A DNA stretch of 64,000 nt from Cercopithifilaria johnstoni. Its lineage: Eukaryota; Nematoda; Chromadorea; Rhabditida; Onchocercidae. The notes beneath the pieces were generated by a model. It ran no database searches and was not told where the DNA came from. It saw only the letters and a list, made by a program, of their open reading frames with translations. The position numbers and the translations under genes were made by a program. The stretch spans positions 1 through 64,000 of the forward strand of contig CAKAEH010001408.1 in assembly GCA_916381525.1 (NCBI GenBank). The letters are read 5' to 3'. Shown here piece after piece: positions 39,451 through 50,900 of this stretch (positions are counted from its first letter, which is position 1; every line of letters starts with the position of its first letter).

Positions 39451-41076
39451 ATGTTCGCACAACTTTTTCTTTTGTCGCTATTTCAACTTATTGCTTCACA
39501 AGTGGGTAAGAAATTTTGCTAAATAAAATATATAAAATTTAAACGAATTATTTTATTAAAAAAAAAAACGAATTATGTTGAAGAATTGGGAAAAGATAAT
39601 TTTTAATTTGATTAATTATGTAAAATTTATAAATGAAATAAAAGTAATATTTATATTGGAAGCATTCAGCTAAATCTTTTTTAATTTCAAAATTTATTCA
39701 ATATATCATCATTGATATATTGATAAAATAATTTCAACTGAAGTTGTTTTCCTTTTTTTCAGTTCCGAAAGGCGACAAACAATTTTTAAAACCAACACAA
39801 TGCAAAATAACCAATCAAACAGTGTATAATTTTGAAGTTCAAACATTAAGTGGTACACAAAAAAGGTTGTCAGAATATCGCAACAAAGTTCTTCTAATCA
39901 TTAATGTGGCCACTTTTTGCGGCAAGCGTTTATCTTCATTTTATAAAAGATTATTTACGCATTACATAAAGCATTTTCTATTATTTATATTAATGTTCTT
40001 CTCTTTTTTTGTTTTCAGGAAGCATTTTAGTTGCTGTTCCTATCAGAAATTAAAGAGATTTGAATAATCTATGATAAAATGATTTTTTCTAAGGAAGGAA
40101 AAAATGAAAGGAAGGAGCTGGAAGAGAAAGGAAGATTAATCGTGACAAATAATATTAATAATAATGTTTTCATACACTCCTAAACTTCTATTCTTCCGTT
40201 AACTTTTTTTGAACTTTTTTCTCTTCATAATTTAAAATATTTTAACTCTGAAAGATATATATCATTTCCTTTATTTTATTGATTGCTTACATTTAAATGA
40301 ATAATAAATTTTAGCATATACCGCACAATACAACGATTACAATCCATTACTGGAAAAGAATTCTGATCGAACGCTCAATATCCTAGCATTTCCATGCAAT
40401 CAATTTTATTTGCAAGAACCAGCTGAAAATCATGAATTATTGAATGGTTTGAAATATGTTAGACCAGGAAATGGCTGGGAACCGCACAAAAATTTGCATA
40501 TTTTTGGTAAACTTGATGTCAACGGTGAAAATCAGCATGCACTTTACAAATTTTTGAAGGTTTTAATATTTCAAATTCTTCCCGAAAATCTTTTTTCTAT
40601 TTAATATATATTTTCTATTCATTTTGTTGCTAAAAAAAAGAGAAAGAATGGATTAATTATGCTTTTCATTTTTTTTTCAAATTTCCTTTTTAACATTTGG
40701 AAAGTTAAATCTTATTCATTTATTTCGAAAAATTTATTTTCCATAAATAATTCAATTCATAAAAGTTTATCAAAACAAATATCTCAAAGGGAAGGATTAT
40801 ATTAAATAGTGATGATATGTTGCCTTATCAATGTAATGATTGTTTTCAAAAAACTAAAAAATTCGTTTATAGGATAATTGCCCGCCAACGGTGCCAATAA
40901 TTGGAAAGCGTCATGAATTGATGTACAATCCGATCGGTACAAATGATGTCACCTGGAATTTTGAAAAATTCTTGATTGATAAAAAAGGTCATCCACGTTA
41001 TCGCTTCCATCCAGAAACTTGGATTCAAGGAACTGCTGTACAGCCGTACATCGATGAATTGGAGCGTGAAGTGTAA
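39451..41076 (+). CDS. Secreted glutathione peroxidase, gp29-like
   Basis: Reduces lipid hydroperoxides at the worm surface; gp29 is the major surface glycoprotein of adult filariae. Four exons: 39451-39505, 39763-39921, 40315-40559, 40873-41076; 663 nt, 220 residues. A signal peptide (MFAQLFLLSLFQLIASQ) is followed by an N-glycosylation site (NQT). The catalytic triad is visible: Cys71 in NVATFC, Gln101 in FPCNQF and Trp181 in VTWNFEKF. Cysteine replaces selenocysteine, as in known filarial gp29. The length fits gp29. Intron 2 starts with GC instead of GT (GCAAGC) and ends in TTTTAG; no GT donor near it keeps the conserved NVATFCAYTAQY. Reading straight through exon 2 would give a truncated protein. 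A poly(A) signal aataaa lies at 41354. The start Met is the first in frame and gives a clean signal peptide. Confidence 0.92.
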
Positions 41077-44000
41077 CGCTATCATCCTATCCACTTATTA
41101 TCTTTTATATTTTTATTCCTATTATAATGAAATTTGCAATTAACGATTTTATGTTAGCAGATTCTTAAAATTTCCTCAACGACTGAAATATATTTATTTT
41201 TACATACTCATTTATTTGATTACTCCAATGACTGTGTCCATTAGAAATGTCCAGCTTACATTTCTTGGAATGCCTATTTTTCACAATTTTTTTTTCTGTC
41301 CATACAATTTATTTGGATATCAGAGCAGATTTTTAACAATATTAATTGATGCAAATAAAGTGATACAGAAAAAACTGTTTATAACATATCCTTAAAATAT
41401 AGCAATGGTGTAAAGCGGAAAAGATTTGAATAGAAAGAATGATTATATTGAATTCATGAATAAGTCAAATTTCAAAATTACAGATGTCGTATATTCCTAT
41501 GAATCATTTGTGTGCAAGAAATTGATAACAACATACTTTGTTCTATTTCTTTCATGCTTTAGTTATTCATAAAAGAAAAATCTTACTAATTATAATTTTA
41601 ATTAATCAGCATAAACTTTATCAATCAACAATTTACCTTCTGCATAAGATGAATGAATACTTCTCCTGATTTATTTTCTCAACATCTTCCTTAGCAACTG
41701 AAGCATATTATATGAGGAAGTGAGAGGGGTAGAGGGAGAGAGTGCGTTTATCATTAATTTTCTAATTTCTATTTATATTTCAAACTATAATATTTAACTT
41801 TACCTGCTAATTCAAATTCAAAAATATTTCCATAAAATTTATCATTCATATCTTGTAACTTGATATGATATTATGAAGATTTATGTGTTTAAAGATCATA
41901 ATATATATTCAGAAATTTTGCTTGTCAAATGTATTTTGTGATTTTCGTACATAAAATAATTTCTGTTAAGCCTATGATTATAATTTTTATTGCGATTGTA
42001 AGAATTATTACATTAAATTTGAAATCATTACATTAAACTTTTAGGAATGTTTTAGTCAGCTGACACGTTTAATCAACTTTCATTTTATAGAATCATTAAA
42101 ACTAACATAAAAAGACATTTGACTGAATTATAAACAAAAATGATGTTAGTTATAAACAAAAGTGATAATTAATTTTTACGGCATTCTCTCTTTCTCACTT
42201 CTGATTTCTTTCTTCCTCCTTCGTTAATATCAGACTGTTGAATTTATTATAACATCAATTAAATTGAATGATGATTCATCTGGCAGTTATTATGATTGAT
42301 GAATTTGAAAATTTTTATTATTCTCACTTACAGCAAGAAATTATTAACAAATAACCGCTACCGCTGCGGGAAGAGTAGCTACAGTAGCTGTAATAACAAA
42401 GGCGCTGTCAGAAAAGATGATTTTTTCATCTTTTGTTTGTTTTTTTTTTAGGAGACCTTTGTTTTCATGTTCAATTCTTTCACAGTTGTAATTCATTTCC
42501 AAACAGAAATAGTTTAAACCCGACCATCAAAATTAACTTGTTTATTGATTCAAAAGAATGAGGAGAATTGTCTGCTCAAAACACACTGAAACAATAAAGC
42601 AAAAAGAAAAGAGTAATGATATATTTTTTGCTTTTGTCTGTTTAATAGATTTAAAATTCTGACAGTTGATTTTTAATTTTGATTGGTTTAATAATTATAT
42701 TATTTTGTGTAATTTAGAATATGAGAAATGAGATTCATTCATTTTATTTCATTGAAATTATGCTGCATTTTATTTCATTGAAATTACTGTTTTCCTAAAG
42801 ACAAAGAATGTATTAATGAAAATTTAAAGAATATATTAATAGACATTGGAAATTTCTTGTTTTCAAAAGCAACGCACATATCCCTACTTAGGTGACAACA
42901 TATCCATAAAGTAAGCAAATTAAGCTTTCTATGAAAGTTTTATTTTGCAGATTTTCATGATAATTCGAGAGTAATATTACATAATTGAGAGTATTCAAAT
43001 TTGTGAACTTGCTGAAATAAATACACATTTCATCTCTTTTAGGAGAAATCAAACATAGTTATTTTATGAAAATATCAATTCGAATTTAGAAAATGCTGAA
43101 ATTATAGCATAGATGAAATGGCTAAAATTATTCAATAAAATTGGCAAAGTAGTGACATGCAACTTATTTACGAAGGACGTTCCAATTATCAACTACTCGA
43201 TAATACTAAATTATTCCACGCAATTTTTCCCAACTATGCAGAAATTTATACATAATGGCTTGTTTGATCTCTTTCTTCCATTCTAAATTTCTCAGTATTG
43301 CAGATAATTGAGAGACAATATTGCAAATTTCCGAATAATCTTAGAAGGATCACATCACTTGATTATTCTCCAACAATACAGGATATTCTGCAATGTCCTT
43401 TCAAAACTATGAGTACATATGAAATCAATTCCATATACAAGAAAATCAATTTCGAGTATGAATTCACCCTAACCATTGTAGAATTCCATTAAAACTCTTG
43501 ATTCAATCAATTAATTTTTCAGGATGAAAAAATCCATAGTCTAAATAGCAGATGGTAAATAAAATAAACTTGTTTGTATTAACCAGATGTTGGTGGATAA
43601 CATTCGAAAAGGCGCAAATTCACTACTCGATAATGCTAAATTGTTTCGATGAAGTCAGTACGCTGCATATTTGTTGCAGCAATGAGTGAATCTAACCAAG
43701 CCGATCAGGAGATGAAATCAAGCAAGCAACCCATATTCATTCATTATACATCTCTCTTATCTGTTACCTATCACGTCATAAATTATCTAACAAGAAGTTC
43801 GAAAAAACTTGTGATTGCAGAAACCAGATTAGATTATTTTGTTAAATCAGTGCTTTATTGATTTCTATACTGTTTCCTGAAAATATGCTTGCGCTTTAAC
43901 TGCAACCGTTGATGCTCTTGCACAGCGATGGAAATGGCGATTCTTATGGGTTGCAAATTGGCAAAAACTTTCAAATTTCATCGTACAAGTCATTTTGACG

Positions 44001-44927
44001 TTTTAAAATTAAAAGTTTTAAAGATATTTAAATTATAACTATTGCTTAACATTTAGTTAATTCAGTACTCGTATTTGGACAAAAGATGCAGAAATTTATC
44101 TTGCATTGGAAAACTTAAAAAGTTTCACTTAAAGTGATGTTTGAAAATAAGGAAACTTGAGTGAAAAAAAAGAAATTAGAAAATGAAAACTTAAACGAGT
44201 TAAATTATGGCTGATTTCACAATCTTTGAAGAAATCTGGTCGATAAATTTTATCTTTTTAACTACGAAGTTTCACTTCTTTTCTACTCTTAATAACCACA
44301 AAAATGATAAATAGTTCATTAACGATATCCATATTAAAAGATTATAAATATATCTGCTCTTCCATATGGGAAATATACATACCTATTTTATTTCCTCCAC
44401 CTAATCAATTAATCATTAATTGATTCAAGTATCTCCATAAGAAAGAGCAGAAATATGTAATGAGAACATATACATTCACAAAAAACAAACGGTAAAATGT
44501 TAAAATATAAAAAATAGTTTAGCAGAAAAATTATAACTCATACGAAAAATTAATAATTCACATGTCACACACGTTTCACTGATACGATGAGCTACAAATG
44601 AAGTAGTAGCCTAACATAGTTGTAAAATTTCTAAGTTAATATTAACATGAAGAAAAGAAATTCTTGGTAATGTTATTATTCAAGAGCAGAAAACCATCCA
44701 ACAGCCCAGCAATTCCACAGATATGAGGCACTAAGAATAAAAATAAGTGAATAGAAGTGATATCGATATAAGACAGATCTGTCAAATGAACTGGTGTAAA
44801 CTATACAATAAAAACGAAGTGAGGTGAACAAATGTGCGGACATTATTATCATTTCAGGAAACAGTAAGAAAATTACTAAACGAAATGATTCCTGAAATGA
44901 CTTGAGCCACGAGTTATTTGTTAACTT
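41077..44927. other. Convergent intergenic region
   Basis: Contains the 3' ends of the + strand peroxidase and the - strand FGF receptor. A 21-bp direct repeat occurs at 42740-42760 and 42766-42786, and a diverged direct repeat of about 27 bp (core actcgataat) near 43192 and 43622. Small open frames at 43.3-43.9 kb show no coding signature. A candidate poly(A) signal for the FGF receptor (tttatt on +) lies near 44387. Confidence 0.55.
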
Positions 44928-47900
44928 CTAAAATAGGCAATGGATTTTTCCTCTTTGGTTATTGTTGTTGCGAATACAATTCATAAAGGGTTTTTTTCCG
45001 CTATTACATTCAATATGATAAAATTCGGCAACGCCACCCAGGCCTTCTGCACTAGACATCCCCGAGGAACCACCACGTCCACTTGAACTTGATTCGATTG
45101 AAAATCTTCGCTGTTGGTTACGGTTGTTTGACTTCGATACCGAGGTTTCATTCGGATTTTCTTTATCCACTTTCGTTAATAAACTGAAAAATATTTTGAA
45201 CTATTATATAAAATTCCTTCCATGCAAGTAGATATATAATTGCATTTAATTAGCTAAAAATCAAAATAGTCGACTTCATCATAAGAACAACAACAGAAGA
45301 TTGACAAAAACACATTATCTCCTTCGAACGACAGCTAAATTGCTAAGCATCAGAGAGAGGATTGTAAAATATGAGTGAAAAATTCCCAATAAAATTTCTA
45401 ATCTTCAAACAACGACAAACTAACGTGCTTGCTTGATTGACAATGAAGGCAGATGCGGATCCTTCAAGTGCTGGCTTCCTCATGTTGTCCATGCGGATTG
45501 AATCCGCTTCATAAGCAGTTGAATCAGAAAAACGAGTATGCCTTAGTGGTGGGAAAGGAAATTTTGTACCTCGCAATTTTCCTAAATAATTGAGTAATTT
45601 TGCAAATTATTAATAAATTTATAGTTTAAAAAGTCTAAAACTCTAATATTCCATCTCAAATGATATGAATGAATGGAGAATGATTAAGAAGGAAAGCAAG
45701 TTATATAAATCTTTCGTAAATATTTTACCCTTTTCATCAGAAGCTGCTTCTGCACCCTCAACATTTATATATTGTGGATTCAGTAAGTCTTTGCTACAAG
45801 TAACGTCTTCTGTGCCGTTTTTTTCTCCTATAATTTCGTTTTTTCTATCTTCAGAATAGGTGCATGGCCCATTACTTAATCGGCGTCTTTTATACGACAT
45901 TGGTGAATCACCCCTCTCATTCGCATCTGAATCTAATAGTGTTGATGTTGCTCCAGCTGACCATAAAGGTGAACCGATCGCACTATCGATTGATATCGTC
46001 GCCGTATTATTCAAGCTAAGTTCATTGAAAGGTCTGAAATCGATTTGCTTGCAAATCTTATAGAAATTGTGAAAGCATACTTGAAAATTCACAAATATGA
46101 ACTCTTAAATTCAGTTATTTCCTACCCACTCTTCATAAACAATAGGAAAAATATCTCCTGGATAAGTTTCTATCACCTAAGAGCAGAGCGTAGTAAAGAT
46201 AAAATGTAACAATGGAGAAACCTTTCATTCTAAAACTTACGAACTATCAGCTACTGGAAGAGCAGGACATCTTCTAATGAAGGCATGATGTATACCGGAT
46301 CGACTTTGTTTCTCATACAAAACAGCTTTTTCGCCAGATAACAGAGGATGGGAATCATTATCAAATTCAGAATCTGAGTCAGGATCAACTACCGGCTAAA
46401 ATTAACAAACTTATTGGTTAATAACTGATTAAATTAATGTCGAACGATAGCATGGATACGGATGAATTCTATAGAATGAAAGGAGGAAAGGGTGAAAAAA
46501 TCCGGAAACAATCAATATGAGACCACCAAAATGTACAGTTATTTATTGCAGTTCATTCCCTAGCCGTATGATCTAACACGGTGAAACATCCGCTTACGCA
46601 AAGCTCACTGTGTTGTTATTAAATTATTTCGTCATGTTCAGCAACTATCAATCTTTTCATGATTCAGACTGTCCCATCTTCGGTTTTCCGCGACAGACAT
46701 TTCATCACAGAGAATTCTCACCGAAATCACTCCTCTCATATGTCATCAGTTTCATACAAGTTGGAAGGGAAAAGAAGGGACTGTATCAAAAGGAAATAAT
46801 CAACTAAGGTGTTGAAATTTAAATGATTCTCCGATCCACAGATTTCAATTCAAGAAAACCGAAAATATTTGTGATTTACTTCACTCGGACTTATAACAGG
46901 CTCCGACAGTGGTCGTGCTTTCCTATGTCTTGATGGACTTTCCGTTGCACGTAATGGTGGAGGTGGCGGTGGTGCGATATTTCTGACTTCCTCGCTTCCT
47001 TCACTCGTAATCGACTGCACTTCCAGATAATTCTGTAGAGATTGCTTGAATTACATTATAAATTATGACAGAGTTTTAAATGAAAATTATTATTTATACA
47101 TATAATGATAAAGTTTTAAGTTTAAGTGACAATTTCGATTTTTGGTCGTTCAAGTAACCTCTTGATCACGAGCTGACTGAGTAAGCATCCAGTCGAAATA
47201 ATCAACCAAAGTGTCGAAACTTGGACGATTTTCCGGTTTTTCCTGAAAGATTTACCTCAACAATAGCGTTAGATAAATACAATAGTTGATAACAACAAAT
47301 CACAAATATGATTATGCGTAAGTACCTGCCAACAGGCAACCATAACATCGTAAACCTCCTCAGGACAATTATCCGGTGCTTCCATTCGATATCCCTCTTT
47401 CAGACATGAATACAATTGTTGCATTGCAATCGATGGGTAAGGTGTGCCACCAAGGGTCATTATTTCCCAAAGTAATATTCCAAATGACCAGCTGAAAAAA
47501 AAGAAAAATACGTAATATTAAGCGCCTCTGATCACTTATAAATTGAATCAAAGTGCTCATTTATATAAGTGATAATTGATATAAAAAAGAGATGAAATGA
47601 AATACACATCACTGTAGATTGTGTACACATGAGAATCTAGAGCTTCTAATGCCATCCATTTAATCGGTAATCGACCATTTCCCTTCTTTCGATAATAATC
47701 ATTATAATGAACATCTCGGGATAGACCAAAGTCTGATATTTTCATTACAAAACCATCCGCGACTAGAACATTTCGCGCAGCCAAATCACGATGAATTATC
47801 TGTAAGAAGCATGAGAAGTGAATGCTTTTCTAAATTCAAAAAAATATTCAATTGCTTCAAATAATTTATTTAATCAATGGATGGGTTTTGAAAAAGATGA

Positions 47901-50900
47901 GAGATGAAACCTTCCGACTGGCCATGAACTCCATTCCTTTCGCCACTTGCCAAGCAAATTGTACAAGATGTCGTTGTGTTAAATGCTTGATAAGCATTGA
48001 TTGATCATGTGTTGATGCAACAGTTAATTTCTTTTGCAACTTTCGTGGTTCTAAATAATGATCGGTACTACCGCCAACACCAGCGCCACAATTTGCAGCT
48101 TCAGGAACCTGCGAACCACTATCTACATCTCGAGGACGATGAGCTCTCAGAAAATCCCTGAATTGTAATATTACTGCCGGTGATAATTAGATGAAAATAA
48201 TTTAAAATGTCAATCATGATCTACTAGTAACTCTAAACGATAGCTACAACTTAGTAATAGTTATGTAACAAAATTAACTCACCTTAAATTCCCGTGCTTG
48301 CATAATTCCACAATGACATACAATGGACCAGTACCAGTGCAACATCCAATCAATCGAAGCAAATTTTCGTGATGGCCAATGATTTTAAATGTTTCCATTT
48401 CACTAACCAAATCAATTAACTCTTTCTCATGAGCGGATGCTTTCAATTTCTTGACGGCTACCTACAATTTAAGGCACTTCAGACATATGTGATGAATTTC
48501 GTCTCGATAAAAAACTCAGGCAAAGAACTAAACAAAATTTGAGATTCTGAAACATCAAAGCATCAGTAACCTCCTCCTCTCGCATTTCTCCTTGAACTGT
48601 TCGTGCGTTTGAAATCCTTAGCACCGCTTTCCAGACTTCTCCAAATGCCCCTTCGCCCAACATCTCCACAAAATGCAATCTTAAAAGTACTCTTAAGATG
48701 CAGATTCAAAGTTTAGATGCATAAAGTTTCAGATTTAAGAAAGTTTTTTCCTGGAGTACATATATATAAATTATGACCTGGATCTTTCGACCTCCCAAAT
48801 AGGATCAGGTGGAATTTCATAATCCGACAAAAAAGTTAAGTCGCTCGAAAGTCGTGGTCTCCTGGTTCCAGATGTTGCGATTGGTTCTACATGAATTTGA
48901 TAAGTCGATGGCATGTCAGACCAACCATCGTTTTCTGGATCAGCTGGGCGTTTTGTAACAATGACCTGAAAACTTCTCACTTGATCCTTTTATGGAAGAT
49001 GAAATCAGTCCTTAAAAATCAGGTCGATTCTCGAAATTGATTTATTTATTCAAAATAAATCACAAATAAAAAAGTAGAGTAAAAGAAGAGGATGGGAAAA
49101 AGAAGACACCCGTTTTTTAACTGGACCAATGAATTGCTCCATTTCAGCTATTTGTGCTTTTGAACGTTTTCGAATGCAAAATATGTAAAAAAGAGTAGTA
49201 GCCAGCATGAAAATAAGTAGCATAAAAAGAAACACGACAGCCATAACAGACGAACGAGACCACTTCGATTCCGGATTTCCTGTTGCAAGCGTCATTGCAT
49301 GGAATTCGTTAACTGTTAAAGTTGCATTTGCTATCGCCTTAAATCGATTTCAATTTATTTAAATATGAGTTAAATTTATTTAAATATAAATATTTTGTTC
49401 GCTACTAAACTGTTTTCCTTATCTTATAAGAAGAGACTTACATGGCCAAGATGATTGCCTGATACACATGCATACATTCCTTGGTCGGCCACTGTTACAT
49501 TCACTATTGTTAACGTTGATGAATCTTGCGATATTTTCGTCACAATTGCATTCTGTAGAAAGGCAGTTGGATATTTATGGGAGATTTAGAAAAGCGAAAA
49601 AGAATGAAATAAAAAAAAAGAAAACAAATGGAATGAGAAGAGAAAATGGAATTAAATTAAAATTCGATATGGATTCATTAAAACATTAATGTAGAAAAAA
49701 TGTGAATATGTGAAAAAAATACAATAACAACAGTTAAGACTTCGCAAAACAATCATTAAACAACCTCCACCGATTGCATATCAGTATATCGGAAAACGTA
49801 TTTACGATCCGTTTCATTCCAGTAATAAATGGAATCGTTGGTCATTTCAATACGCATCCAAACGATATGTGGTGTTAGATCTGATATTACCTACAAACCA
49901 AAAAGTTTTCTGAAATACATTCCAGGTTTGAAAATGATCTATAAATAAACGACTTTCGGTTATCCCATAAAGACTTAATTTATTTGTTTTTAATCCTTAA
50001 TTTTTATTCCGAAATTTAAAACATTTATGAAAAGAAAAGGAAACCGAAAGCTTTACTCACCTTGCAAGTGAAATTAACTGTACTGTTAGCATCAACAGTT
50101 TGATTTACGAGAATATTTGGGACGATGATCGGTTTTGAACGCATCCGATCAACAACTCTCAATTTGAAAGTTCGCGTTACTGAACCGGCCGAATTGAATG
50201 CCTACATTAAATAACAACCAACACTGTGTATGAAGCTCTTTTCCAACTATCACTAGCTTAGTAAAGCTCCCAATAGTATCTTTTTAAATAAATTTCTCAC
50301 AAAAATTTCGATTACTGTTGAATAGAAACACTTTTAAAAGAAACTTCACTTTTTCTGCAGTTTTATTCTGGTGTTGAAATCATTTAATCCATTTCAGGAA
50401 GATTCCGAAACATATTATTTCTTTGCTAACTTATGACTTTAATATTTTGTTCTAAATTGTAGCTAGTAAAAAGAATTTTTATTAACTGTGTTAGCACTCA
50501 AGTCTTTTTTTACTATCTCCAGAAAGATAACCAAGTAAAAAACCAAGTAAACCAAGTAAAAGATAAATCACTCTTCCCTCACCTTCCAATCAATAAGTAT
50601 CGTATAAAACAATATTAGCTTTAAAAAAAAATATTGGAAAGCAGCAAAATGCTGAAATTGTGAAAGCAAATTAAATCAAACATCAGCAAATAGATGATCA
50701 AATAGATGAACCGGAATTCCGCTTATTTTGAATACTTTCAAATGTAACTTACTTAAAACCTAGAAACCTCGCTGAATTGAAATTACATGTAATCAGTCAA
50801 CTCACCTCACATGTATAGTCACCTGAATCTGATTCGGCAACGTCTTCTATCTCCAATGTATTCTTCCGTAGACGGAACTCAGTTCCTACTGGCCTTCGAA

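Noticed and set aside
46126..46176. 51-nt potential extra exon in the FGF-receptor tail (contains IETYPGDIFPIVYEEW)
   Set aside because: It has splice-like ends, but including it breaks phase with either the previous exon (phase 2) or the next one; the direct join of 46241 to 46033 is in phase.
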